From positions 5,947,501 to 6,011,500 of the forward strand of contig JACCIC010000003.1 of NCBI GenBank assembly GCA_018907035.1: a stretch of 64,000 bases of DNA, given 5' to 3'. This DNA comes from Sycobia sp. Sy_11. Lineage: Eukaryota; Arthropoda; Insecta; Hymenoptera; Epichrysomallidae. The position numbers and the translations under genes were made by a program. The notes under the pieces were generated by a model. The model saw only the letters and a list, made by a program, of their open reading frames with translations, did no database searches and was not told the DNA's origin. Shown here piece after piece: positions 1 to 12,142 of this stretch (position 1 is its first letter; every line of letters begins with the position of its first letter).

Positions 1-302
1 TCCTCTTCTTTTTCGCGCCGTTCGCTCGCACGGTTAGATGAGGATACTACTGTTATTACGGATGCATATGCGCGTAGATCTGTTTACGTATAATGGTTTG
101 AGAAGAAGGAAACGATAATCGTACAACGATGCGCCCGTTTTAATGCGCGCATCAGACGCGTGCATCCCACAGCGCGACAAAGGCTTTATCGAGCTTTGCG
201 TGACTGCCCTTTAATTTTACTTTACAGCGCTTCGTCCGTATTTTAGTTTCCGTTACGCAGATAAATTTTGTTTTATTCTTCTTCTTCTGCAATTTGGTCT
301 AA

Positions 303-306
<4 letters not shown>

Positions 307-356
<50 letters not shown>
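307..356. repeat. (AC)25 microsatellite
   Basis: Uninterrupted AC dinucleotide tract of 25 units. Confidence 0.95.
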
Positions 357-357
<1 letters not shown>

Positions 358-1295
358 ACAGTATATTAAATGAATAATAACGGCAGAGCGGAAATTGGTG
401 ATTAAAAGCTTGAATCGGCAGTTTTGAACGATTTAATTCTGCATATTTTATGCCCCTAAAATCCCCGAAAATTCCACTCTGTTTACGTTTAATTAGACCT
501 TAATATTTTCGGTTACGACGCAAATTCTGCGCCAGTGGCGCCTCTTAAAAGCTGTAAACTGCTTCGTAATTAAAGCGCGCGCAAATACACGTAGACTAAC
601 GTACACCGAGGCACAAAGTGAGATTTTAAAAGTTAACGGGTACAATTCTATTTTCAGGAAAATTAAAAGTTCAAAAAAGCATATTAAAACACGGATATGT
701 GTGGTCTGTCCTATAACTTTATTTTCCAACTGGAACTTGACATTAATGAAGATTTATTGTCGAATATATAGAAAGGAAACTTTCTCTAAAACCAACTAAT
801 AGAACAATGAAAATAAAAATACCGAACAGTAAGTAATTTGTAATGATGCAACTAACGAAGCAAAGATAGATATCTAAATTGTAAAAAGTTTTCGATATTC
901 TATCCTCTACGGAATATTACACATGCTTCCTATACCGGATTTTCGTAATAAAAGAGGAGCGCCTCCATTTTCCGAGCGACCCATTTTCCGCCCTCCCCCA
1001 GATTTTCGACGAAATAAATTCTCGATTAAACCTTGCTCTTACCAGCGTACCTCGTATACCGTATATATTTTCTTTTGAGCATTGAAATAGAAACTCACAA
1101 TTCGCGCAAAGTAAAACAGAAGAATCCGAATCGTTCCCCGTATCTTAAGACGAGTTTAAAGAAACAATAAGTTTAGCGAAAAATGTTTTCGTGCCCGGTA
1201 CTGTTTACGTTATAACTTCGGCGTCGCATCGGTCGGATACGGACTCGGTGTCCAGGACAACATTTCGTATATACACATATATAATAAACACGACA

Positions 1296-1333
1296 GAACT
1301 GTGGCGACCGAGGCCGCGTCGCCACTACAGTTC
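1296..1333. repeat. Short GC-rich hairpin
   Basis: Arms GAACTGTGGCGAC and GTCGCCACTACAGTTC pair over 13 bp with one 3-base bulge around a 9-base loop. Function unknown. Confidence 0.6.
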
Positions 1334-2202
1334 CTCATAAATTTTCGCCGCTGTCGCGTTATATAACTTTCGCTAATTTCGAATCGAACGAGACGACACC
1401 AAATTTCAACGGAACGATTGAATAATGTAATTGGACGCTTCTTTCGAGTCATTCCGTTGACAATGGGCGTAAATATGGATTTGGAAACGATGTATTTTAC
1501 TGAGGCGAGCACCACTATACGAAAATACGATGGAAAACAAAGCTTTAAATGTGAACGATTTAATTAACCAATTAATAATTTAAGAAAATTAATTTCATTT
1601 AACAATATCGTTAAATATACTTATATTAACCAAGAGTGTTTCATGCATGATCGTCGAGAAAAATTCTTTTTTGTTAACTATAAAACAATATTTAATTGAA
1701 ACGATTAAAAATTTAAACTGTTAATTGTCAGATTAATTTTAAATTTCAAAATAATTACTAATTTACCATACTTAGTATAATAATTAGTCTCTCATGTACT
1801 TGTCTTTATTTTAATAAAATAATTAACGATTATTGTAAGGTTAATAATATATAATTAATTGAGAGCGTAGGATTAATTTGCAAAATAAGTTCAGGCTATT
1901 CACATTTTATAAAAAAATGTTCTTACAAATATTTTTCTTGATAATAGGGGTGTGTAAGAAATCAAATTCTTAAAAGAAAAAAGCAAATTAATTAAATTAT
2001 AATTTGCTAAAATGATTGGATAAACAAAATTATTCTTCGTATAAGATATTCATCTTGCTCCCTCAATCGAATACGCAAAGGCTTACGGATGTACTCCTGG
2101 AAGCTCAAGCAGCGATAATCCGACTCTCGGCGCGTTCCGCTATCCCCGTGAAGCCCAAGCAAGGAGCGAGCATATATCTTGTCAGCTCGCCTATACGTCG
2201 GC

Positions 2203-2205
<3 letters not shown>

Positions 2206-2241
<36 letters not shown>
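2206..2241. repeat. (TC)18 tract
   Basis: Pure pyrimidine repeat in the presumed intron just downstream (minus-strand sense) of the candidate first exon. Confidence 0.9.
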
Positions 2242-2245
<4 letters not shown>

Positions 2246-2375
2246 CCCTCTTTCTCACTCACTCCCACGATCTTCTCAATTTTCAGCCCCACCCCTTTAC
2301 CCTTTCGCCGCGAAACGGAGGGCAAAACCAAGGCTTCCGCGCCCGCTTCCGAGGGGCAATCGTGCATCTCGGTAC

Positions 2376-2663
2376 CTCGAGCTCGTCGAGCTCCTGGCGC
2401 GGGGGCCGCGACTGCTCGGCCTGACGCAGGCTCCTCGTGCGATCCGACTGCGACTGCTCGCGCTGCTGCTGCTGCTGCTGCTGCTGGCGGCTGGGCGATC
2501 GGCGGCGCGCGAGCGCCAAGCGCCGGAAGCCAAGGAAGCCCATGATCTCCGGCTGCTTGAACGAGAACTTCTTCCGGCCCTTGGGGGTCTCGACCACGGT
2601 GACGCCGGGCTCGAGCGCCTCGCCCGGGCTCGCGCTCCGGTCCCTGCTGCGCGGCGACAGCAT
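2376..2663 (-). CDS. Candidate first coding exon, Arg/Ser-rich with a Gln8 run; alternative NOS1AP start or next gene
   Basis: 96 codons from an ATG in the favourable insect context ACAATG to a donor GAG-GTACCG, ending in phase 0. The product starts MLSPRSRDRSASPGEALEPG, contains GRKKFSFKQPEIMGFLGFRR, then Gln8 and an acidic end LDELE. Third codon positions are nearly all G or C from the ATG to the donor; the bias breaks upstream of the ATG and just after the donor, and the other frames lack it, so coding in this frame is well supported. I do not recognise the protein. It lies in the right place and strand for an alternative first exon of NOS1AP: exon 4 also ends in phase 0, so both could join the same next exon. 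An internal exon here would split the PTB domain, so a first exon (of this or another gene) is more likely. No good acceptor precedes it. Confidence 0.65.
2463..2486 (-). repeat. (CAG)8 coding repeat (polyglutamine)
   Basis: Eight pure CAG codons inside the candidate first exon, giving Gln8 followed by REQSQS. Pure-repeat codon use suggests length may vary between individuals. Confidence 0.8.
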
Positions 2664-3052
2664 TGTCGGGCTTCGGGCTGGCCTCGCTGTCTTCCGGGCG
2701 GCGCCGGCGAGGTGTTTCGTTTTTTTTTTTTTTTTTTGTTTTCTCTTTTTTTTACTTCAGAGAGGCACGCGGCACATTTTGTGTATCAGAGTCTTTTTAG
2801 TATCATGTTTATACTGTTGTCGCTGGTGATGTTATAATTGCAGATCCTTGATATTCGACATTATATATGACGTTCCGTTTTATCCATCGATCTGGATATA
2901 ATTTCCGTTTCGCATTCCGAAAGTTTTCGTATATAAATTATAGATACGGATTTCAATGAATGTAACAATGTATCCTTGAATAACTTTGTAAAATCGCGCT
3001 ATTATAGACAGTGAATCATACACAAGATGTAGGATTTCATCGTAGAAATTAA

Positions 3053-3073
3053 CCAACGACCCCAGGTCGTTGG
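3053..3073. repeat. Perfect 9-bp inverted repeat, 3-base loop
   Basis: CCAACGACC, loop CCA, GGTCGTTGG. It lies about 390 bases upstream of the start codon at 2663, so it could be a protein-binding palindrome or RNA hairpin; unproven. Confidence 0.7.
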
Positions 3074-5077
3074 AAGGTCACCTTTCGTTGTTCTTACCAC
3101 CCCCTGTGTTTTTATAGTTGTATAATTATATAGTTACGTCATCGTAACATTATTTTGTATAACTTTTTATCCATTTACTTTATCGAATTTGTCAGTCTAC
3201 AAATTTGACTTTATAAAAAGGCTTTTAGGGCAACTGAGATCTCGTTAATTTCTTCTAGTTTTCCTATGAATTTACACATGAAAAATGCTCGAAAATTAAA
3301 AAATTTCTTTGAAAAACATCAATATATTTGCAGATGATCCGAGTTATGATTTTGAAGTAGCAATGGGATGAAATAAGAACTTCTATTTTTCTCGCATTTG
3401 TATGAGTGTATCATAGGTAGACACCGCTTAGTTATTAAGCTCATGACATTTTAAATTTTGATCCGTTTATTTATATTAATTAGCCTTTCAGTATAAACTA
3501 AAAGATTTAAAACATATCTTTGACGTAGTCATACAACTCTCGTTTGAGTTTTTATGAGTGTCAATTAATAAAAACAGATCTCCGAAACAATGTTCAAAAA
3601 TATGAGATTCTTATTCAAAAGGAAAATTAAACTTTCAATGACGTTGCGGATAATACGAGTCATAAAGCAATTCTTATCGCCAAATCCTACAACTATTGTA
3701 CAAATCATTTTCTTGAATAATGCGGCACTGAAAAGTTATTCAGGAATATTTTTACTTATGTTACATATATTTTTTGTAAAAATTTATGCAATAAAGAAAG
3801 TAATTATATAATAGATAGTCTAGTAATTATATCATTTTTTTGTAACAACAAATTTCTTAAAATTTATTCTAATAAAATTATTGTACATTTAACCTGAATA
3901 TGTTGGCAAATCACCGAAATGTTCTTATATCATATTGATGAAATTGATGAATTCATAGAACAATAGTTTTTTCCTTAAAAAATAAGTGTATTCTATACAT
4001 TGAATAATAAAAATTTGATCAAATAAATGTTTCTGCCTAATAAAATCAATTCTACATGTGTCAGTACGTAGTTATATCAAATGCAAATCAGAGAACATTT
4101 CTAATATTATAATATAAGTTTTATATCACTTTTTTAATAACCCAATTATTTCTCATTATTGCTTATGTCTATCTGCGATAGTATATTGTTATTAAATATA
4201 TACGTATATTGCTTTACTCCAGACAATGTTATAAAAAACAAGCAAATCATTTGCAATAACAATAAGCTAATACATTCATTATTACGTTTAGTGAATTTTA
4301 AATTGCATTCATTATCTATATTTAACGAATATGGAAATTTTATATTGCTACAATATTTTGCTTTTTCATGCAAATTCGAATTTATCTTTTCGCTTGTGCC
4401 GCATCCCTAAAACTGCAGTTACAGAATAATGACAAAGTACGCGAAAATTTTCAAGTTATTATAATTTGCATAAATTTATTTGAATAGCTAATAATAATAT
4501 CTTGTTTTTTATGCACATGATATGTTCACAATTTAACGAAAATTAATTTACATGATTCAAATCATTCGGTAAAATATTTTATTATTTTTCAGATTCAAAC
4601 AAATATCCTTTTAAATTTAAAAAACATTTTTTCCAATGTATCTCAATTACTTCGTTTTTCATTTAAGTGCCCGTCGTATAATATAAGAACAAAAATCGAA
4701 AGTCTCGTTTTCTTTTTCAAAGGAAGGTTAAGAATTGCCGGAGAAAGAGAAACAGAGAGAAAAGGCAGAAATTTGCAGTTTATTCTACCGTCTGTAATGC
4801 AACGCTCAAATTTCCATCCCGCGTCTCCACCCCTCAACTCCTTCACTTAACGTTACAACATAAATGTATATACTTTTGCTACTACTAACAAAAAAGAAAA
4901 TACAAAAGAATCGCAAAAGTTGCTCGATAACGAGCTTCGCGAGAGGGAGAGCAAAAACTTCCTGCCTCTTTGGGTTATTTTCACCGAATGAAACGTAATT
5001 ATCGTTGGTACATACGCAGAGGCATAAAATCCCCGCTAATTGCCAGGCAAGGTCAAATACACAGGCACACGCGCACG

Positions 5078-5080
<3 letters not shown>

Positions 5081-5127
<47 letters not shown>
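5081..5127. repeat. (AT)n microsatellite
   Basis: About 23 uninterrupted units, preceded by a short mixed CA/CG run. Confidence 0.95.
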
Positions 5128-5131
<4 letters not shown>

Positions 5132-8100
5132 GGCTAGACTAACAGAGCCTATTTAATTCAAGCAAATTGGAATCCGCATCGTGGTTAAGCATCTTGCGGA
5201 TCGTAGACTATACGATGATTATGTGCGTACCTTAGGGGAGAACGACGGGGGAAGGTTAACGAGTGCCCTGGTGGCGTGCTATAACAATAAACGCGTTTCT
5301 TATACGCTTTCCAAAATAAATCCCGCTACGTCGTTAAACAATATTTATATAAATAGTCTCCACCAAGTGTATATATTCTAAGCGACACACCACGGTTCTG
5401 TACAGTAATCGAGGCGTCCAAATTTTATGTTTTCCGTCTCATTGGCCTTCTATTATTCACTGAAAATCAATAAAAACAGATACTAGAGGCGTTTGTTCTT
5501 AAAAAACGACAACAAAAATGTATGATAATAATGTAAATATTCGAAGTTAGAAGGACAGCACATTTTGCACCGAAATTGGGGCAGAGTTATGAAATACTTC
5601 ATAAAAATATTTAATTCTGCATAAATGCCACACTTTGATATCTAAATGTATTATAGTCAATTGATTTTGATGACCATGCCTCTATAATTTTTAATGAAAG
5701 TTTTTAAGATAGATTTTAATTTAGCTGTTCAACGGAGGCGTTACTAAATGAATATTTTACATAACAGAAATGCATGAACTATGTGCGTCAATCAACCATG
5801 TTAGGTTCAAACGTTACAGTGTTTTAAGTCGCAAAACCTTTTTTAATTGAATCAAAATGTAAAAAATCTATTTAATCTTTAAATACGTTCCCACAGATAC
5901 AAAAGATTATTTCATTAGCATATTTCGTCAACACTTGAATTCAGCAGTTGTTACTAAAAGCGGAAAAAAAACATAAAATATTCGAGGCGATCGTAAATTG
6001 AATCATTGAGAGATAATATAATGAGAGATATCAGAAGGTAGTTTATTCACTATATTGCAAATATCTATTTATAAGAAAAACAAAGTACGTGCTGCGTTCG
6101 CTAATGCCGATTAAAAGCAACAGCACCTCAACAATTCAGAGTCCGTTTGAATCTCTCCAAGCAAAATATATCAGATAGATACCTATACATTAAATCGATC
6201 CATCACTACATGTCAGCATCAATAAAATCGTCAGCTGAGTGAACAACAGCTGCTGAAAATCGTTTAAAATGACCAAAAACTCAAGTGGATATCAAAAAAG
6301 CCAAAAACAACATCTGTCAATATGTGATAGCTTTCGTATTTTAAAATGCGCAAGGAATTTGGTTCATTGTTTACCTCGAGACAGGTAAAACTATCGTTAT
6401 TGAATTTTGTTATTGCATCAAACAAGCAGAGATTCCGCCGTACATATATGAAGTATTTAATGATTGACAGATTGAATAAGCTAACCCTGATTACATCCAA
6501 AATGAGTCTTGCGAAAATTCAAATTTTCTTATACTACACCGTATATATTCTTAAATTATAGGAATTACTGTGACTGTAAATAAAAAAACACTATATTGGA
6601 AAATGGAAGAGCGTTAAATCCTAAAACTTTACGGAAATATTTGAAAGCTAATCAGAGCTACCTCACTTAATCTCAACTAAATCCATTATCTATATCCGAT
6701 AGCTTCTCCTAACCTCTCCTTGTGGGTGAAAAAATGTAGAAAAGCAACCTCAAATTGAAAAGAACGAGTTTTGTTTCACCAGAATCACAAGTCCATGAAA
6801 ACGATGGTCAATATTGAAGGAATTGCACCTTCAATTGGTTTCTCATTAGCCGCACTATTCACGGACTTTAAAGAAGTGCTTCAGTGAAAAAGATTTGGTT
6901 CGACCGAAGAAGTGATTGTAAAATTTAAAGCTAGAAGTAAAAACAAATACAAGCTATAAAAAAATAAGAGGAGGACTGAACCGAATGTATCACCCTCCAA
7001 AAAGTGTATCTTGATGTTTAGAATTTAATTTTATCCGAAAGCTTTTGTATCATTTGTTAAGCATATGGGCAGATCAATTTTTGATCGAGCAATGTTATAT
7101 CCCAACATTAAATTATTACAAATATTAACTAATAATGAAAATATATTCTACATTTGTACGAAGTTTCAAGTCGATTTCTTAAAGCGTATGAAAAAAAAAC
7201 TTCTTTTAAAATTTTATTTATAATTTATGGTTATGAATATATTTATACTTTAATGAATTCTTTCATTCAATAATCATTCCTCTTACATGAGAAAAACAAA
7301 TTGCAGTAAATCTGAAACAATAAGAATATTTTTAATAGTTAAAAATCATTTCCCTCGATTTCAGTACATATCATTCCAATCTTACGTATACATACGTAAA
7401 CAAACTTAAGTATATAAAAATCCATTGGAGATACTAATTCATTATGATTATTATAATTAATTTGAAACTTTATTTTACTTTTTTTCATTTTCCGGTAACT
7501 AGCGTCTAACTATTATGAATAAAATTGGACTTTTAGCTAAGAATTTAATTCATATTTCAAAGTTCTCCTGATCAATCTTTAGGCCACATCGCGAAATCCG
7601 GCATCTCATCTTTCGACAGCCGCCCACGCTTATAGACGAAACAACGAAGGGAAATGGAACGTGCACTAATCGGACTTCGAGGCAGAGGTGAATCGAGCGA
7701 CCTCCTGATCCACTGCAATGCGGGGGAATTCTGGGAGGGAAGGGGGTTCAGTTCTTCTGGTGCGCCCGCAGCGTCCGGAGCGCGCACGTGCACGCGCGAT
7801 TTATTTATATAAGCGCGTTAATAATATTCCCCAAGACCCGCCGGTCGGACGTGATAGGTGCGAACGAATCACGCGCTGTTTTTGCTCGTTAACCTTGTAC
7901 AAAGATGAACCGTACAAAAAGTTGGTTTTTCCACAGCGGTCCAGAGATTTATCACAATTAGAATTTTACTTGGATTCATTTTATTTGGCGAGATAAGCAG
8001 AATTTTTATTTTAGACGCAATTAAATATCGCACGTATTCGTCTTTTTTAGTACATTATTTTTAAATACGTAGCTTTTCATATATGTCGTTAAAAACTAGC

Positions 8101-9018
8101 TTTTTCGTTAATTTGACTTAAATATAGGCGACGAGCTATGCCAATTTTAACCAACGATTTTCTATTTAATTAAATAAATTCCTGAAATTCTTTCCCTTTG
8201 ATAAAAGAAGGAGCCAAATTTTGTGGGACGCTCTGCGTCACAACTTACAAAAACTTTCACCCAAACAATCTTATTTTCGAAATTAATACTCTATATTTTA
8301 AAATGAGAATCCTACTCTAAAACGTATATTATATTGTATCGATTGTACTTCGACAAGATGAACGATTATTATATACGATTTCGTCAATAAATACATACTA
8401 TACATACATACATATTACTATATAGTTTTCTAATTTTATAAATTGCTTGGGTTATTATATTCAACGCCTGATAATATTATCGTTGGTAAGTAAATGCAGA
8501 CAAAAAATAGTTTTCCTTCAGATAAAGCTAATCTAACTACTGATCATTTTGATTTAGTGATAGGAATAACTTTCAAAATGATTTATTTTAATAGGAAGCC
8601 CTATTTCTGACCTCCATATTTCAGAAGAGGAGAAAATTCCACATAAAAAGGATGCAATGTATGTACTTATACAAATGCATATTTCTTTTCTTTTATTTTC
8701 ATTTCAAGTTATAGGCGTTATGATACGCAACCGACGAAGGTAGCATTATTTTCTACTGGTTGGCTGTCTAAACCAACGTGGACGAAAATCACTTGACAAT
8801 AACTGAAGAAATACATGAATTTGTGGAGGCATGTATACACTTTTTAAGTACAATTATGTTCTACACTTTCAAAAATCAGAATCAAAAATAGACGCCCCTA
8901 TCTTGGCGGTGACTGTTTCACCTTTACATGACTTGGAAATTGATCGAAAAAGCCGATCGGAAGACTTTTTTTTATATTTGATTTACCGGGATAAGATGCA
9001 TTTATTGATTCGCACATC

Positions 9019-9021
<3 letters not shown>

Positions 9022-9075
<54 letters not shown>

Positions 9076-9118
9076 TACATATATATACATATATATATAC
9101 ATATATATACATATATAT
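9022..9118. repeat. (TA)n followed by a TA/CA-interrupted array
   Basis: About 23 pure TA units, then about 50 bases in which ATATATA blocks are separated by CATA: a partly decayed tract. Confidence 0.9.
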
Positions 9119-9822
9119 CAGGAATGTGCGAATGAATGTTAATGATGCAATTCGTCTCTTGTAATTTTTACATACCAATAAAAAGCGAATATAATAATAA
9201 TAATAAATTTTTTTGATTTAGAAAAGTACCTCCCCCCTCCCAGCGCTTATTCGCGTGTAATCTGACATTAGCGTACTCTGCACTCGAAGTACCATTTTTT
9301 CTCTCTTTTGCAACAGATTGTCGCGTATACCCTCCCTAACGAGCTGTCCGCCTCGTTAAAACCTGCCCCCTTCACACCCCCCTTCTCTCAGCAGCTCGTC
9401 ACCACTGCTTTTTCCGACCTTAAAAGGAGGGGGGAGAAAAACGAGACGCGCCCTTAATATATTCACTATGATTGATCGACACCCGTGCACCGCTCGATTA
9501 AACAAAAAGGCTGCTGCACATTCGTCAAGGTATTGGCCCTGGGGCGTGAGTAATTTATAGATACATTCGGGAGGGAAAATCAACGTTTCTTACGACGGAA
9601 TATTAAAATTATACAACTGTCGCAATGGGCCACTGAATTAGTAACGCGGGGGGTGAGGCGGGATTTTAGTGTCCGCGCATACTATAAACGTCGAAGGGAG
9701 TAAATGACACTCTGCCCGCCGTGTCTTCTAGATGTGCCTCTACGTATTACACACACACACGCGCACACACATATGCAAAAATTGCTCGACTATATACGCT
9801 GCGGCGACGAAGCGCACGTACG

Positions 9823-9825
<3 letters not shown>

Positions 9826-9892
<67 letters not shown>
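9826..9892. repeat. (TA)n, about 33 units
   Basis: One of the longest pure TA tracts in the window. Confidence 0.95.
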
Positions 9893-9895
<3 letters not shown>

Positions 9896-10062
9896 TATTA
9901 TATACTCTGTGATTGGATTTGTTTTGGGACGTACAAGATGCTTTATTTACTCGAGCTTGCCCGTGCTCAGTGAGTTTTATCGATGTGTTTTTTATATTAC
10001 GACCGCAAAAAGTCTGATGGTAAGCTATATTACTAAAAGCAGTTTTATTGAGTACATTTTAT

Positions 10063-10068
<6 letters not shown>

Positions 10069-10111
<43 letters not shown>
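10069..10111. repeat. (TA)n, about 21 units
   Basis: Lies only 180 bases from the preceding TA tract. Confidence 0.95.
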
Positions 10112-10113
<2 letters not shown>

Positions 10114-10400
10114 TTATTTATTTACTTCAATGCCCGCCGTTGTCTGCGCTATAACTCGAACGAGCCAACTAAATTTTCTAATATTTCGAAGAAGTATCTA
10201 CGGCTCGGCTTTTACATATATAACGGATATATATTAAAGAGTGAATATAAATGCCAATCGCTCGGAGTGATTTTTCATGATGCTAATATATATGGATACA
10301 ACTTAAGTGACACTATTCATATAGATTACGAGCAATAATTGAGAATGCATTCGTCATTATCATTTCATATTTTTCATAACAGATGCTCAATACTGCACAG

Positions 10401-10405
<5 letters not shown>

Positions 10406-10461
<56 letters not shown>
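10406..10461. repeat. (TA)n, about 28 units
   Basis: Third of three long TA tracts between 9.8 and 10.5 kb. Confidence 0.95.
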
Positions 10462-10464
<3 letters not shown>

Positions 10465-11420
10465 TTAAGGATAAAATAATGTCCTCGTATATTATATCAC
10501 TTTACTGATAAATAAATTTGTCACAAATGAAACATATTGTTTTTGAATATTTAACTATAACGGGTCATTTTTATTTATTATCCAAAAGATCGTATTTCAT
10601 AACAAAAATAACTTTATTCGAATTTGTGGGATTCGGTTTTGTAAGACCCAACATTAGTTTTTACAAAACAAATTTTTTGTCTATTTCAACAAAGATGATT
10701 TCAGGAAAGTTACATAAATTATTGCGAATGAAAAGAACAAATATGAATCATCTCGTGGAAAGAACATAAAAAAAATAATTATTTTGCGGTTTACGGTAGA
10801 CGTCAAGACTGAATCCATTGGATCATTTGAAACGTTCAACTTTTTAAGCTATGTTAAATCATAATATTTCTATGTATTTTAATGGACAAATTTTTCATAA
10901 TGTTAACTTTCGAGAAAGTGACGTAAGTATGATAACGGTAAACGTTAATGTATTTCAGTAAAAAAAATTTTTCAAAAATGTTCCCCAAATGTTTTTAAAA
11001 TTTAATAACGATGGGTTGAAACTTTTTGAAAATTCTACTATAGTACGTGAACGAATTTGGAAAATGCTGTTTCGAAAATGAATTTAAAGCTCCATATACA
11101 AATTATATTGCTATAATTTTTGTTTTCAATCTGAACTGAGTCGTTACCACTAAGATATACAAATACCAAATAGACATACTTGTAATATTTTTATATTCTT
11201 CAATTATTAGTGACCCGGATCGTGTTTTTTTAATTTTGACTTCGTTATTTCTCTAAGGTTAAAAAAAGCACAATATGTACTTCTATTTAAATCACATTTT
11301 TCAAAAAAAAATACATTCCAAAAATATTATTACATAATATTTCATATATCATAGCAAGCAATCGACGTTCGTTAAAATTATTATTAGCTTTCGCAAGAAT
11401 TCTAATGTAAATATGAGAGT

Positions 11421-11424
<4 letters not shown>

Positions 11425-11509
<85 letters not shown>
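11425..11509. repeat. Two TA tracts joined by a TG-containing interruption
   Basis: About 17 and 19 TA units flank a ten-base TGTGTATGTA spacer. Confidence 0.9.
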
Positions 11510-11512
<3 letters not shown>

Positions 11513-11986
11513 TCGACTATAACTGAGCGTACACGCAGCTTTAAAGGAATTCAAACGCCGTGGAATATCGTAAGTTCGCAAATATAGAACCGGGCGCCCA
11601 CTCGATTATCTCTATAAAAGACCAAGTACTTTCTTACGAGGTGATTCGCTTGGATTACGCGAGTCCCATCTTTTCTCCATGTATTCTACATTAATTTTTC
11701 AAGCGCTGCATCATTCCAAAGCGCGCGTACGCACATTTTCCCACCAGGACCTCGCGTCCGGCAAATCAGCTGGCCTGGCCAATGGGGGTGGGGGGATATA
11801 ACTTCGATTCAGTCCTAATTTCCCGCTCAATGCTCTAATTTACGAGAATTGTCACGGACACGAATTGGAGGAAGGGAAAAGTTCGCGGCGAATCGCTGTT
11901 TCTATATAAGATGTCATTTTATATTACCCTATGTGCATAAAAATGTGGAGAATAATACAGAGGGGATGTGGGGTCTTACAAAGTAA

Positions 11987-12042
11987 ATTCTAAACATGCG
12001 TCGGCTATATACATATATTTATATTTGACGCATGTTTAGAAT
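11987..12042. repeat. Perfect 16-bp inverted repeat with 24-base AT loop
   Basis: Left arm ATTCTAAACATGCGTC at 11987-12002 is exactly complementary to GACGCATGTTTAGAAT at 12027-12042. The loop is almost pure A/T. It could be a cruciform, the ends of a tiny element or a small RNA hairpin. Confidence 0.85.
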
Positions 12043-12082
12043 ATCAAATCTATAGTATATATAGAATATATATTATACAGTG

Positions 12083-12084
<2 letters not shown>

Positions 12085-12141
<57 letters not shown>
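12085..12141. repeat. (TA)n, about 28 units
   Basis: Begins about 40 bases beyond the 16-bp inverted repeat. Confidence 0.95.

Positions 12142-12142
<1 letters not shown>

Larger units (their letters stand above)
1..2375. other. No gene recognised; AT-rich with (AC)n, (TC)n and a small hairpin
   Basis: Open frames here are short and lack codon bias or recognisable motifs. The stretch should be intron or intergenic DNA on the 3' side of the exon ending at 2376. Features seen are (AC)25 at 307-356, a 13-bp-arm hairpin at 1296-1333 and (TC)18 at 2206-2241. I searched the minus strand for the missing PTB helix and did not find it. Confidence 0.5.

Noticed and set aside
1210..1515. 101-codon minus-strand frame
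   Set aside because: No motif, no codon bias and includes the hairpin; composition like surrounding noncoding DNA.
2016..2837. 273-codon plus-strand open frame with Ser-Leu repeats
   Set aside because: It is the antisense shadow of the minus-strand exon at 2376-2663 plus the (TC)n tract; the minus frame has the codon bias.
7572..7793. GC-richer minus-strand frame of 73 codons
   Set aside because: Checked as a possible NOS1AP exon 5; lacks the expected PTB helix residues and has no bias.
9704..9973. Tyr-Ile repeat open frames here and at many other TA tracts
   Set aside because: Produced by translating (TA)n; occur at every long tract in both strands.
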